A stretch of DNA of 64,000 nt from Corallochytrium limacisporum (Eukaryota; Opisthokonta), in assembly GCA_002811645.1 (NCBI GenBank), contig PDIP01000005.1:135198-199197 (forward strand), read 5' to 3'. Below are positions 51,891 to 62,189 of this stretch, in pieces (the stretch's first letter is position 1; each line of letters starts with the position of its first letter). The position numbers were made by a program, and so were the translations under genes. The notes beneath the pieces were generated by a model, which worked only from the letters and a program-made list of their open reading frames with translations, did no database searches and was not told the origin of the DNA.

Positions 51891-52604
51891 ATGAAAAAAC
51901 TGGATCAGCTCATGACTGCCCACGAGTCTGACTCAGACTCTGAGACCGGCGATATTGCCAACGGAAGTGATGGCTTTGCTGACAACGCCGGTACCATTTC
52001 GCTGGACAAGGCCGCTGAGAATAAGATCAAAACTGCTTTGCAGTCCGGAAGACATGCCACTGAGGATGACGATGAGCGTGGTGTGCTGTACATTGGACAT
52101 CTTCCATTCGGTTTCTATGAGAAGCAGCTCCGGGAATATCTCAGTCAGTTTGGTGAAGTGACTCGCGTGCGGGTAAGCCGGAGCAAGAAGACCGGTAGAG
52201 CGAAAGGCTATGCCTTTGTTGAATTCAAGTACAAAGAAGTAGCAGAGGTGGTGCAGGAAACCATGGATAAGTATCTGATGTTCGGAAGAATGCTGGATTG
52301 CAAATTGATGGCCGAAGATGACATTCACCCCGCACTTTTTAAGGGTGCAAATTCAAAATTCCGTCGAATCAACTGGACAGAAATGGCAAAACGTACTCAT
52401 AACAGAGAGCGGTCAAAATCTGATGAAAAGCGCAGATCTTCTCGGATAGCCTCACGATCTTCCAAGCGGCAAGCAAAATTAGCTGCTCTTGGCCTCGATG
52501 TGGACCCACCAATTAGTGGCAGGTCCCAGCTGTCTCAGAAAGCCGAGAAGCTGGCGAAAGGCAAAGCAAGAAAGTCTAAGTCGAAGAAGAACGTGAAGGC
52601 ATAA
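51891..52604 (+). CDS. Nucleolar RRM protein, NIFK/Nop15-like
   Basis: A 237-residue ribosome-biogenesis factor, in yeast (Nop15) needed for 60S subunit precursor processing around the ITS2 region. After an acidic N terminus comes one RRM. RNP2 is LYIGHLPFGFYE and RNP1 is KGYAFVEF, with RVSRSKKTGRAKGYAF between them as in NIFK and Nop15. The post-RRM segment YLMFGRMLDCKLM and the PALFKGANSKFRRINW element are specific to this group. The C terminus is Lys-, Arg- and Ser-rich, suited to nucleolar targeting and RNA contact. The ATG at 51891 is followed by the acidic stretch and is the first in frame. Confidence 0.88.
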   Translation: MKKLDQLMTAHESDSDSETGDIANGSDGFADNAGTISLDKAAENKIKTALQSGRHATEDDDERGVLYIGHLPFGFYEKQLREYLSQFGEVTRVRVSRSKKTGRAKGYAFVEFKYKEVAEVVQETMDKYLMFGRMLDCKLMAEDDIHPALFKGANSKFRRINWTEMAKRTHNRERSKSDEKRRSSRIASRSSKRQAKLAALGLDVDPPISGRSQLSQKAEKLAKGKARKSKSKKNVKA

Positions 52605-52833
52605 ATAGACCAATCCAACGTGTCCCAATAAAAATATTTGAAATTTCGCATGGTCAAATTGTAGCATATGATTTAGAATTGAATTTCAACATACAGTATC
52701 GACATAATTGAATTCGACCGGAACACGTGCCTAAGATTGAATTGATGGGTACCTGTAGTTAGATCGCGACCGCTATATTCTGCTGAGCTGATTCAATACT
52801 ACCATTAATCACATTCGAAGACTTCTATTTGAA

Positions 52834-54291
52834 TTACATTCCGAACATTCCGAATTGGTTGGCATATGCCATTGGCTTGATATCAGGATGAGGTACAGCT
52901 TCAAATTGGGTGAATTCAGGCTCACACTCAGGTCCCAATGTGATAATGGCGCCCTTGTTACCCATCTGATCACAATAATTGGGAGCAGAAAAGATAGTTA
53001 TGCACTTGCCATCATGTGCAACTTCATACCCCTCATCCTTGACTTCGTGGCTGCGCACAAGATACTTCAAGCCATTATCTTCCAAGAATTTTGCGGTAAC
53101 GTCGGGTCCAAATTGTAATCCAATACCTCTCTTGGAAGCACCACGACCGGGTGCGTCCTGTGGGTCGGCCCATAAAAGATCTGACATAAGACCGCCCTCG
53201 GGGGGTTCTCTGTTGCGGTCAATCTTACGAATGTCGTCCAAGGTGACATCGTCTTCACTGGAGAGGCCACCGTGCACAACCAGAACCTTGCCGTCGATAC
53301 AGTAGGCGAGAGGCATCAACCTGAAGACCTCATGGAACACTTCTGCCATTTTCTGGTTGAACTTGGCCTTGACTTCTCCGTCAAATCCGTACATCTTGTT
53401 CATATTCTCAGACTCGTGGTTGCCACGTGTGAGATGGAAGTTGTCCGGGTAGAGCAGCTTGAAGGCCAGCAGTGTGAAGATGACTTCCACGCTAAATGAA
53501 CCGCGGTCCACGAAGTCTCCATTGAACAGATAAGCGTTCTCTTCCGTTGGCAGTCCCTTAATGGAAAATATGTTCATAAGATCGTAAAACTGGCCGTGTG
53601 TGTCACCGCAGATGTTGAACTGTACACCTTCCTTCTTGGGAACATCCACAAGTGAGGGCAACGCCTTGAAGTGATCTCTCGCCATGGTTAGCAGCATGTA
53701 AGCGTACCGTCTGGCAATGAGCTTTTGGTTCTTGAACCGCTCAATCATATCTGCGACAAACTCCTTGTTGACCACTTCTTCACCTTCTGGGAACTTGTAT
53801 CCGTCATATTCAGTAGGTAGAGCAATACTTTGCCATTCAATGTCATCGAAAGCACTCTTCATAACAATGTCAACTGCGATGGCTTTGGCAAATGCTTGTT
53901 CTTTAACAATCTTCTCGCATGCTTTCAACTTTAACTGGGCATCCCGATCCGCTGGAGCCACCTTGACCACCATCTTGAAATCCTTGAGGCTCTCCTTGAA
54001 CTTACAGAGCGCCATATTGGCAGTTGCCCGGCGGTAGTATGCTTTCACAAAGCTGGAGTCGATCTCAATGGCCTTTGAAGCGTCCTCTAGAGCGGCACCA
54101 TAGAACTCTTCTTTAATGTAGGCAAAGGCTCGGTTGGCGTAGTACGCTGGCACATTGGGATTCGTTTCGATGGCTTCACCGTAGAGCCTAATGGCCTCGT
54201 CAAAATGCTTTGCCTTGAAGGCATCATTTCCCTGTGCCTTCAATTCTTCGGCCTTTGCAGCCACGTCTGGGGACACCTCAGCTGCTGCCAT
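52834..54291 (-). CDS. Serine/threonine phosphatase 5 (PP5/Ppt1) with TPR domain
   Basis: A 485-residue phosphatase of the PPP family that works with Hsp90. Residues about 10-120 contain three TPR units beginning with AEELKAQGNDAFKAKHFDEAI, whose basic groove normally binds the MEEVD tail of Hsp90 and relieves autoinhibition. The catalytic domain has NICGDTHGQFYDL, LFNGDFVDRGSFS, LTRGNHESENMNKMYGF and VVHGGLSSED, all metal- and phosphate-binding motifs of PPP enzymes. RGIGLQFGPDVTAKFL and FSAPNYCDQMGNKGA follow near the end. The C-terminal segment ends in YANQFGMFGM, matching the regulatory helix of PP5. Length matches human PP5 (499) well. Confidence 0.96.
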   Translation of the reverse strand: MAAAEVSPDVAAKAEELKAQGNDAFKAKHFDEAIRLYGEAIETNPNVPAYYANRAFAYIKEEFYGAALEDASKAIEIDSSFVKAYYRRATANMALCKFKESLKDFKMVVKVAPADRDAQLKLKACEKIVKEQAFAKAIAVDIVMKSAFDDIEWQSIALPTEYDGYKFPEGEEVVNKEFVADMIERFKNQKLIARRYAYMLLTMARDHFKALPSLVDVPKKEGVQFNICGDTHGQFYDLMNIFSIKGLPTEENAYLFNGDFVDRGSFSVEVIFTLLAFKLLYPDNFHLTRGNHESENMNKMYGFDGEVKAKFNQKMAEVFHEVFRLMPLAYCIDGKVLVVHGGLSSEDDVTLDDIRKIDRNREPPEGGLMSDLLWADPQDAPGRGASKRGIGLQFGPDVTAKFLEDNGLKYLVRSHEVKDEGYEVAHDGKCITIFSAPNYCDQMGNKGAIITLGPECEPEFTQFEAVPHPDIKPMAYANQFGMFGM

Positions 54292-55153
54292 AGTTGGCTC
54301 TTCCTCTACGGCACACGTCGATTAAGAATAGTATGTGTTAAGGGATAAACAATTCAACAAATCTGTATTGAAATATCACTTTTGTAGCTCATGAAAGTAC
54401 CTTGTCTCTTCGTGTCAATGACAGGCAAAGATTGCGTGGGCCCCCAGTTGCCGGCATTGAGGAGTCGCGGCGATGACCATGGTTTCGAGCCACCGGTCAG
54501 CACTACAGCCATAGGGAATGCCGTCCCACTGCTCTACGCATGGATATGGTGACGGAGAAGAAAAATAGAAGTCATCATCACAAAGCATTGGTAGTTAACT
54601 GAGTTTCCTGTATATTCACAAACAGCGAGTCATATGCCATGGTGGCAGTCCTGTTTTATACAACCGCTGTCGCAATGTATGTTTCAGAGCTCGAGTGTTT
54701 CGCATAGTAAACTCCACAACTGGTCGCCTCACTATAGTCATAGCGCCAGTTTCTCTAGTATATTCTTGCTCCTACCTTTGTATATTCGCCTGGACTGACC
54801 TGAGTAAATACAAGACCCCCTTCCCTCTGGTGGGGGGTGTCCATGTGAGTATTGGAGACAGGTGGAAATTCCAAGTAGCAGCAGCCCACAATCGAAATCA
54901 ATGATATTCGAGGTTAACTTGGACACCGGCTGAATTGCATTGTGGTGACCAGGTGTGACCCACGAAAAAGCAGGTGTGCCGGAAACATATAAGGGCAGCA
55001 CCCCAATCGGAAATGAGTGTTGTTGCATTTAAGTTGAGATTCTTGAAGCTTCGCTGAGTTGTCGATACGGTATTGAGTCACCCTGAACACATTTTCAATC
55101 AATCCTGAACCTCAAGACACGAAATAAAGAAATGATTCCAGAATAGAGCTGCA
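54292..55153. other. Divergent intergenic region between PP5 and RRP46
   Basis: About 860 bases with the promoters of both flanking genes. No gene or structured element is recognised. An out-of-frame stretch of 96 codons on the - strand at 54738-55028 shows no similarity to any family. Confidence 0.5.
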
Positions 55154-55831
55154 ATGACCAGCTTACGGGCAATGGCCGTACAACAGGGGTTCCTTACCAC
55201 GGCTCCAGATGGTAGTACTCGTTTGCGGACGGGACAGACGGAATGCATCGCAGCAGTTCGTGGGCCATACGAACCCATACCTAGTCAGAGACGACCGGAC
55301 AAGGCCACGCTTAACGTATACATTACACCAACTGTCGGACAAGGTAATACTCTCTATAAAAGATATGAGGAATTTGTGGCAGCGGGTTTGGAATGGGCCC
55401 TGAAGACGACTGAGTTTCCACGAGCAGCCATTGATATCGAGCTTATCACTGTTAACGATGACGGCGGCTTTCCTTCCTGTGCACTGAATGCTTGTGTTCT
55501 TGCGTGCATGGATGCTGGAATTCCTATGAAAGAGACACTAACGGCGTGCTCTATAGCAATCCCGGCCAGTAAAGACGTTGCTGGGGTGGTGGTTGATCCA
55601 AGCAAAGGAGATTTGAAGCAAAGCAACAAGCTCGCATTGGTGGTACATTTTGTTTGCAATCGCTCCAACGTGCTGCACACCCTGGCGGAGGCTACTGTGG
55701 AAGGCGAAAGGGTCAAGGACTGGGGCATTATTGATGAAGTGGAAAGTATAGCCCTAAAGGCTTCTGTAGCACAGAGGTCGTTTATGCGCTTAGCACAGCA
55801 GCGGCGATACGCCAAAGAAATATCGAGCTGA
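55154..55831 (+). CDS. Exosome core subunit Rrp46/EXOSC5 (RNase PH-like)
   Basis: A 225-residue RNase PH-fold subunit of the RNA exosome ring, which degrades and trims RNA in nucleus and cytoplasm; in eukaryotes this subunit is structural and not itself catalytic. PDGSTRLRTGQTECIAAVRGPYEP is the typical start of Rrp46 after a very short N terminus, and KATLNVYITPTVG follows. FPRAAIDIELITVNDDGGFPSCALNACVLACMDAGIPM matches the central strand-helix part, and VVVDPSKGDLKQSNKLALVV the DPT-like segment. Length is close to that of yeast Rrp46 (223). The stop lies only about 90 bases from the stop of the flotillin gene on the opposite strand. Confidence 0.9.
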   Translation: MTSLRAMAVQQGFLTTAPDGSTRLRTGQTECIAAVRGPYEPIPSQRRPDKATLNVYITPTVGQGNTLYKRYEEFVAAGLEWALKTTEFPRAAIDIELITVNDDGGFPSCALNACVLACMDAGIPMKETLTACSIAIPASKDVAGVVVDPSKGDLKQSNKLALVVHFVCNRSNVLHTLAEATVEGERVKDWGIIDEVESIALKASVAQRSFMRLAQQRRYAKEISS

Positions 55832-55919
55832 GTTGAATAGAGTACACATGGACACAAATAGTAACAATGAATGATGCAATTTTGTATTCTCGCCACATCG
55901 ACAATGTCGGCGAATGAAT

Positions 55920-57236
55920 TTACTTGACGCGGCCGCCGGACGTAGCACTGGCTTTCTGGCTCGCAGTGGCTCGCATCTTTTCTGACAGATCGATGCCAAT
56001 CATAGAGTTCAAGCTTTCCGGCAGTTTGGTCATGATATCCATAATCTCTCCGGTCAGTTTGCTGGCACCAATATCACCACCACCACTACTGACCATGGTG
56101 ATCTTGTTGGCTTCACAGAGAGGTGCCGCAATCTCAGCCGCAACCTTCGGCAACTGCTGCAGGACCATGTCAACGATGGCAGCTTGACCATATTGTTCGT
56201 ACGCCTCAGCCTTCTTGTCCAGGGCGGCCGCCTCGGCCTTGGCCTTCTCACGGATAGCAAAGGCATTGGCCTCTCCCTTCTGACGGATGGTCTCAGCCTT
56301 GGCTTCAGCCTCAAAGACCATCTTGCGGGCTTCACCTTTTGCAATTGTCTCTAAGCGGTACTTTTCGGCTAGGGCAGGTTTCTTAACCGTGGATTCAAGC
56401 TCGCGGTCGCGACGTGCAATCTCCTGGGTTTCGACTTCAATCTGTTTCATACGTTCGACGACCTTGATTTGCATTTCTTCCTCAGCAATGCGCTGTTGGT
56501 TCTTGGCAGCCTGCAGATTGTAGGCCAGCTTGGCATCAGCTGCCTTAGTATTCATCTCCTGCTTGTAGACAGCGTCCTTGAGCTCATAGTTGCGCTTGGC
56601 TTCAGCGATTTCGGTGTCGTTCTTGAACTTGTTTATCATCTTCTGCTCATTGGCTTTGGCTTCCCTGATCTTGGCATCCCTTTGAGCCTCAGCCGTACCA
56701 ATGCGAGCGTCACGCTGCACTTCAGCAACTCGCTTGGCACCAAGGGCACGAAGGTATCCCTGTTCATCTTTCACATCCTTAATGGTGTAACTGACAATTG
56801 TGATACCCATGTTAGATAAATCCGTAGATGCAACTTGGAAGACAGCGGTAGCGAATTTCTGTCGATCTTGGTAAATCTCTTCCACAGTCATCGTACCCAT
56901 AATGGCACGCTGGTGACCTTCCAGAGTTTCTAAGGCAACACGTTGGATCTCTTCAACAGTCTTACCAAGGAACTGTTGGATGGCACTGCGAAGCATATCC
57001 TGGTACTGACCCTCGATTTTCACCTGAGCAACACCGCTGACGGAAATAGGTACACCCATCTGGGTGTACACGCGAGGGGAATTGATGTTTAGAGTCATAA
57101 CATTAAGACTTAGACGCTGGATTCGTTGAACGCAGGGAAACACGTATACGCGTCCACCAGTGATCACAGCAGGCTGGCTGTGGCACATGCCGGATACGAC
57201 CATACACTCATCGGGACCGGAGGTTTCAAAACCCAT
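55920..57236 (-). CDS. Flotillin (reggie), FLOT1-like
   Basis: A 438-residue membrane-microdomain scaffold, acting at the plasma membrane or endosomes. The chosen start at 57236 gives [18 protein letters not shown], collinear with the N terminus of animal flotillins; the frame is open for 24 more codons upstream (to 57308), but that part has no similarity. The SPFH domain includes [59 protein letters not shown] and [13 protein letters not shown]. The long charged coiled coil contains repeated AEAKAE-type units (about 215-375), and the C-terminal part shows [13 protein letters not shown] and [14 protein letters not shown]. Gly2 is present, but Phe3 does not suit N-myristoylation. Confidence 0.95.
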   Translation of the reverse strand: MGFETSGPDECMVVSGMCHSQPAVITGGRVYVFPCVQRIQRLSLNVMTLNINSPRVYTQMGVPISVSGVAQVKIEGQYQDMLRSAIQQFLGKTVEEIQRVALETLEGHQRAIMGTMTVEEIYQDRQKFATAVFQVASTDLSNMGITIVSYTIKDVKDEQGYLRALGAKRVAEVQRDARIGTAEAQRDAKIREAKANEQKMINKFKNDTEIAEAKRNYELKDAVYKQEMNTKAADAKLAYNLQAAKNQQRIAEEEMQIKVVERMKQIEVETQEIARRDRELESTVKKPALAEKYRLETIAKGEARKMVFEAEAKAETIRQKGEANAFAIREKAKAEAAALDKKAEAYEQYGQAAIVDMVLQQLPKVAAEIAAPLCEANKITMVSSGGGDIGASKLTGEIMDIMTKLPESLNSMIGIDLSEKMRATASQKASATSGGRVK

Positions 57237-58638
57237 TTTTGCTGGTGTTTGAACAAACTGATTCTGAAAATATTGACACCAAGGGCGTAAGGATCGTACG
57301 TATGACACTTATTCGTCATTAGAAGAAGTCTTTGAAGGACCTTGAGTTAAAGCTCACAAGGTTCTGGATAACAACATTATACCAACACTCATGGAGTGGA
57401 AGAAAAGGAATCAACAATAGCATCATAACCCGGCATTTTGAATCCGGAGTGCTAGGTCTTTTTGGTTGTCGCAGCGATGGCCTGTATACACACTTGAAAC
57501 CTTCACAAAGGTGCGGGCAGCAATTCCCGCCCTTTGTGCGTCAGGACGTATTTGTTGGGTGGATAAATGTAGCAAATTCTTGCTCCACAAGCAGAGACAG
57601 GTAGGGCGCTTGTATGGCAAGAAAAAGCCAGCAGAAGGATCAGCGCCACAAAATTAAACAAGCATCGAGGGAGGACATGACGGCGTCGACCTCAACAGCC
57701 AAAACCACATTTTCAAAAATACGGTTCAGTTCACGTACACTTCTGATAACATTCTGTGTGATTGGCTGAACAACGGGACTGTTTTGACAATTGCTTTACG
57801 GTAGGATTCGGCTCTTGGCTTTTTTTCAGTGGGATCCATTATTTCCCCTACTGAGAGCATTTGAGCATTTAGCAACCGGCAGGGGTACGATTTTCTCAAG
57901 CCAGGGCATATGCAAGTATCCACGTCTGCCAGCGGCGATCCAGTATATTCACTATTGAATCAATTCGCCATAGGAATTTGAGCCGCGCTTATCTGGAAAG
58001 GATCGGATGAGAGCACAAGGCCGGAGTTTTAATGGCGGGGTCTAGACTATACTGCTTCTGCAAGGGGCCCCTGCTACCGCTTCCTGTCCTTCCCCCCTCG
58101 CCGTCCCAGGAGGAAGGGGGGGGGGGGAGGAGGAACCAACACCCAGAGCCCATCCTTCAACTGGCGACGAGAAACCGATCCAAATTACTCCTGGGTTGCC
58201 AGAATCTTCCCTCACTCTCCCTTTCCTATCGCCAAGGAATTCCGCATGCGGGCAGTTCGGTGTGCCCGGACCATTTCGGCGGTGTTATATTCAATTGGCA
58301 ATTGATTTCTCCTAGAAGACTAGCCAACCTGAACCCGGAGTCTCCGGCGGCGCTTCCCCCGGGCGTGCGGAGGCGGGAATTCGTTTTCCCGTCTTTTCCT
58401 GCTCCAGGAAAATAGACTCCCAATCGTTTCACGAGGGTTTCATGCATTGGTCGCACGGCGCAGATCAGCAAAAAGCAGGGAGACGGGGGAGGGTAGGTAA
58501 GTGGGCACCAGGTGCGGTTCATAGTTCATAAGGAGAGGGGCGGAGGCGGCTATTAGATGACAGAGTGGGACAAAGCATTGGAATATCGAATTTCAGGCAT
58601 TGGATAATGATCAATGATAGCAGAGCATTGTCACAAGT
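57237..58638. other. Divergent intergenic region between flotillin and SDHAF2
   Basis: About 1.4 kb with no recognised gene. It contains a purine-rich G run at 58117-58128 and should hold both promoters. The AT-rich left part (57.6-58.0 kb) has no open frame of note. Confidence 0.5.
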
Positions 58639-59082
58639 ATGCTCAGACAGGCATTTACTCGCAGTCATCTCATCCGGGTGCCCATTTCGCAGCGCGTGCA
58701 CATTCGCGCTCTGTTCGTCTCTGCCAATGTGCGGAAGGACCCATTGGGTGAAGAGGTCCACATTCCTAAGATTCCACCGATTTCTCGGGAAGGTGAGACT
58801 CGGGAGATTAAGTTGAAGCGCTTGACATATCAAGTCCGCAAGCGTGGCACTCTCGAGAATGACCTGATTCTCTCCACCTTTTTTCACGAGCACAAAGATT
58901 CCATGAGTGATGGTGACCTTGAGTACTTCGACAAGCTGCTGGACGAGCACGAGTGGGATATATACTATTGGGCCACTAGGGCTAAACCTGTACCAGAGAA
59001 TCTAAAACACCCGATCATGGATAAACTCATTAAGCATACCAAAAATGAGGGCAAAGAAGCAAGGAGACAGCCTAACCTGTAA
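58639..59082 (+). CDS. Succinate dehydrogenase assembly factor 2 (SDHAF2/Sdh5-like)
   Basis: A 147-residue mitochondrial protein that promotes covalent attachment of FAD to the flavoprotein subunit of succinate dehydrogenase. The N terminus (MLRQAFTRSHLIRVPISQRV) is an Arg-rich presequence. The conserved body has KRLTYQVRKRGTLENDLILSTF, matching the YxxRKRGMLENDLLL signature of the family, and LDEHEWDIYYWATRAKPVP near the end, matching the DIYYW motif. Length is close to human SDHAF2 (166) and yeast Sdh5 (162). The start at 58639 is the first ATG of the frame and opens directly on the presequence. Confidence 0.95.
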   Translation: MLRQAFTRSHLIRVPISQRVHIRALFVSANVRKDPLGEEVHIPKIPPISREGETREIKLKRLTYQVRKRGTLENDLILSTFFHEHKDSMSDGDLEYFDKLLDEHEWDIYYWATRAKPVPENLKHPIMDKLIKHTKNEGKEARRQPNL

Positions 59083-59282
59083 GTCCAAACCCAGATGTCA
59101 TCATACCATGTACCATAAATAAACTCCTTCAAACTTTATCATACAAATTTCCACAGCTCATGCCGGCGAGTGGACCTGTTCCTTGTATCTTGTCTGCGGA
59201 CTGGCCTGCGCGTTCTTCATCTGATATTTGGTCATAGTTTATTGTAATGATGCATGATTTTTTATGTGTGTTTTCTGTTTTC

Positions 59283-61529
59283 TCAGCGGATACGCAAGAC
59301 CGCCTGGCCGTTGAACTGCTGCTGAATCTCCTCACGAGAACGGAGGGCATCCAGGACGCGCTTTACATCGAACTCATTGAAGCCCTTGCTAACACATGTT
59401 TCGATGAGACGGGAGGTCTTGACACTTTGACCAATATTCAAACGTTGCAGGATAAAGTTCTCAATCTCTGGGAACCGATTGGCATCCACACGAGACGTAA
59501 GACCCTCAGCACCGTTCAGGTGACCCTGCATTGCGGCGGTGAGGGTGGAGACTTTGAAAAGACGCAGCGCCTCTTCGACGTCCTCTTCGGAGGCAGTGTC
59601 GGACAGTCGGGTCTTGGCAATAGCCTCAGAGATACGGATCAAAGCCTCAAGTTGGCGGATAGTCAAGGGGATGGCAGCGCTTCGTTCGCCACGCAGCTCA
59701 GCCTCCCTGGCCTTTTGCCGGTAGCTTACGAATTGATCCTTGAGCAATTCAGCAGCGCTCTCGCTCAGACGAGGAGCAGCACGGCTGCGGCAATAGGCAA
59801 TATAGCGCTTGAGGAGATCAAATTCAATCGGTCCCGTGGTCTCTTCATGGCGCGCAGTACCACTGTGCACACGTAAAACATGGCGAGCAATGTCAACATC
59901 GCGGCGAGTTTCGTGAGTGTCGCGAACGATGAAGATTAGATCGAAACGAGACAGAATAGTTGTCTGGAAGTTGATGTTGTCGCTGGCGTCCTTAGTGTCG
60001 TCCCACCGGCCGTAGACACCGTTAGCAGCAGCCATCACAGCTGTGCGACTGTTTAGGACAGTCGTAATGCCCGCTTTGGCAATGGAGATCGTTTGCTGTT
60101 CCATGGCTTCGTGGATCACCACGCGGTCGTCCTCGCGCATCTTATCGAACTCATCAATACACACCACTCCACCGTCTGCAAGGACCATAGCCCCCGCTTC
60201 GAGACGAAACTCGCGAGTGCTGCTGTCGCGAATGACACTGGCAGTCAGACCAGCGGCACTTGAACCCTTACCAGAGGTGTACACCCCCGTGGGTGCAATT
60301 TGGTGCACGAACTTCAAAACCTGAGATTTGGCAGTACCAGGGTCACCCAACAGCAGTACGTTGACGTCACCACGTAGGCGCATGCCGTCCTTCAGTTGCT
60401 TACGAGTACCGGCAAAGAGCAGGCAAGCCACAGCTTTCTTGATGTCGTCCTGGCCGTAAATAGCTGGAGCAATGCTTTTGGAAATCTTCTCCCAAAGATC
60501 TGGAGTCTGACTGAGCTGACGGAAATCGGCTTCCTCTTGGGGAGAGAAGGACTGATTGGTGCGACCAGACCCCTCCACGTCCTCTTCGATGTGCAAGGCA
60601 CGGATGTACGGGACTCGCGTGCCACCGGAACGACCTTGACCTCCGCGCTGGCGATTTCCCATGTCCGAGAAAGTATAGACACCAGTGATAATAACACGCG
60701 TACCCGGTACCACTCTGTTCACGAGGTACTGTTCGCAGGCGATGGAAATGTGACCTGGCAGTTCACCGGTTGGAACGGATTCTGGAGTCTCCTGAAGCTT
60801 GAGAGTCTGCACATCGATGCACTTGCATTCGTCAGCGAGAATAATGTAAGGATCCAGTGGGCACCGATCCCCCGCATCGGCACCCTCAAGCTTGGCAGTC
60901 TCGCAGACCCGGGGCAGCTGTGCACCACCAAGGCCGGGTTTGACGGCCTGGTCTCGAAGGCTATGGCACTTACGACACATGAGTTTGAGGTTCACGGCCT
61001 TGCTGCGGGGCATGTTTGCGGCAACTACAACACCAGGAATTTTGACAACCTTTGAGATATGAGTAGTACTGGTATGCAGGTCGCGGATTTCCATCACCCG
61101 ATGGTCAGTTTTGACCTGGATCTGCACCGGAGGGACCTGATCTGTCTTAACGCGCTCATTGTCCTTCTTTGAGATGAGCAATCTGTTGGCAATGAATTCC
61201 TTGGTGGCACTCTCGAAAGCAGGCAGTACAATGAGAGGCTGAGTGACTAGGTCCTCTGCGAGAGTGGAATTATGCGAGCGTAGATCATTAATGTCAAGCT
61301 CCATGAGGTACATGTTCCTAGCCACCGATTGGGCCAACTGATCGCGGTATTTGAAGCCACCTGCATTCTCAAAGTGCTCAATGAAGTCGTAGAATGGTTT
61401 GCGGAACCGACTGGTAACGCTAGTTTCCTGTGCAGTAAGAGTGGACTGGTTCAAGTCACCCAGCTGGGAGCGGTTGACTCCACCGATATCGTCACTTTGG
61501 TACACACGACCCTGGTCGAACCCCGACAT
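59283..61529 (-). CDS. MCM5: DNA replication licensing factor MCM5
   Basis: A 748-residue subunit of the Mcm2-7 replicative helicase. The start MSGFDQGRVYQSDDIGG is the characteristic MCM5 N terminus. The OB/zinc domain follows, with LMCRKCHSLRDQAV and a later Cys. The AAA+ domain has Walker A GDPGTAKSQVLKF, Walker B VVCIDEFDKM, sensor-region motifs (NSRTAVMAAANGVYG) and the arginine finger in LSRFDLIFIV. The C-terminal winged helix follows a RQLEALIRISEAIAK segment typical of MCM lids. Length matches yeast Mcm5 (775) and human MCM5 (734). It is convergent with the SDHAF2 gene (about 200 bases between stops). Confidence 0.97.
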   Translation of the reverse strand: MSGFDQGRVYQSDDIGGVNRSQLGDLNQSTLTAQETSVTSRFRKPFYDFIEHFENAGGFKYRDQLAQSVARNMYLMELDINDLRSHNSTLAEDLVTQPLIVLPAFESATKEFIANRLLISKKDNERVKTDQVPPVQIQVKTDHRVMEIRDLHTSTTHISKVVKIPGVVVAANMPRSKAVNLKLMCRKCHSLRDQAVKPGLGGAQLPRVCETAKLEGADAGDRCPLDPYIILADECKCIDVQTLKLQETPESVPTGELPGHISIACEQYLVNRVVPGTRVIITGVYTFSDMGNRQRGGQGRSGGTRVPYIRALHIEEDVEGSGRTNQSFSPQEEADFRQLSQTPDLWEKISKSIAPAIYGQDDIKKAVACLLFAGTRKQLKDGMRLRGDVNVLLLGDPGTAKSQVLKFVHQIAPTGVYTSGKGSSAAGLTASVIRDSSTREFRLEAGAMVLADGGVVCIDEFDKMREDDRVVIHEAMEQQTISIAKAGITTVLNSRTAVMAAANGVYGRWDDTKDASDNINFQTTILSRFDLIFIVRDTHETRRDVDIARHVLRVHSGTARHEETTGPIEFDLLKRYIAYCRSRAAPRLSESAAELLKDQFVSYRQKAREAELRGERSAAIPLTIRQLEALIRISEAIAKTRLSDTASEEDVEEALRLFKVSTLTAAMQGHLNGAEGLTSRVDANRFPEIENFILQRLNIGQSVKTSRLIETCVSKGFNEFDVKRVLDALRSREEIQQQFNGQAVLRIR

Positions 61530-62189
61530 GCTTATCTCTGTATTGGCTTTCTGTTGTTCTAGGATCGAATGAGTGTCCTAAAGAGTTTTGTTTACGTTCG
61601 CCTCGAATCACTCTTCGAATCCTTACCTCACTGAAATAGCTTTAAAACCATATTTGTAAGTACACCAGGTATTTGCCGTCCCGCGTCGTTTACACAGGAA
61701 CCTTGGGCTGACCTGGACGGGAGACCTTTTTGGCCTTTGCTCCCCTTGGCTGGTTTTGCTTTTGGCGCGAAAAGCTTTCGGTTCTCTTTCCCTAAATTCA
61801 ATACAGAAGGTATGGGCAATGGAGGTATGAACAATCAGTGCGAGAGTAAAACCTGTGGCCAAGCGAAAAGAAAAAAAATTGGGGGTCCGAGACCGAGCTC
61901 GGCTCCTCTCCTTTGGACTTTTCGCGCCGGTTTTGCTGCTGTGTTCCGAGGGGCTCCGTGCCATCTGTGGGTCCCTGCGAGTGCGAGATCCTGAGCGCTC
62001 GGACCCAATGAATCAATGTCATGACCTGGCTGTGGCCGCAGTGTGTCATGCCATTAGGCAAATAGTACAAGTTCAAGCCTTGAATGCAGTAAAAGTGTGT
62101 GACAGATGTAATATAAAACATACTCTTAGTGTGCGTTTAGTAGTGATCAGTGGGTGCTTTGTGGCACATCTTTGTAAACACTTAATAGT
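61530..62189. other. Intergenic spacer between MCM5 and alpha-actinin
   Basis: Holds the MCM5 promoter and the end of the alpha-actinin transcript. On the - strand at 61623-61964 there is an open stretch of 113 codons with a basic, Ser/Arg-rich first part and possible splice signals. It matches no family I know and is not called a gene. Confidence 0.4.

Noticed and set aside
61623-61964. Possible small spliced basic protein on the - strand upstream of alpha-actinin's 3' end
   Set aside because: A GT...TTTAG pair is present (donor after CCACAG), but the joined product matches nothing I know and the rest of the window lacks introns; evidence is too weak to call a gene.
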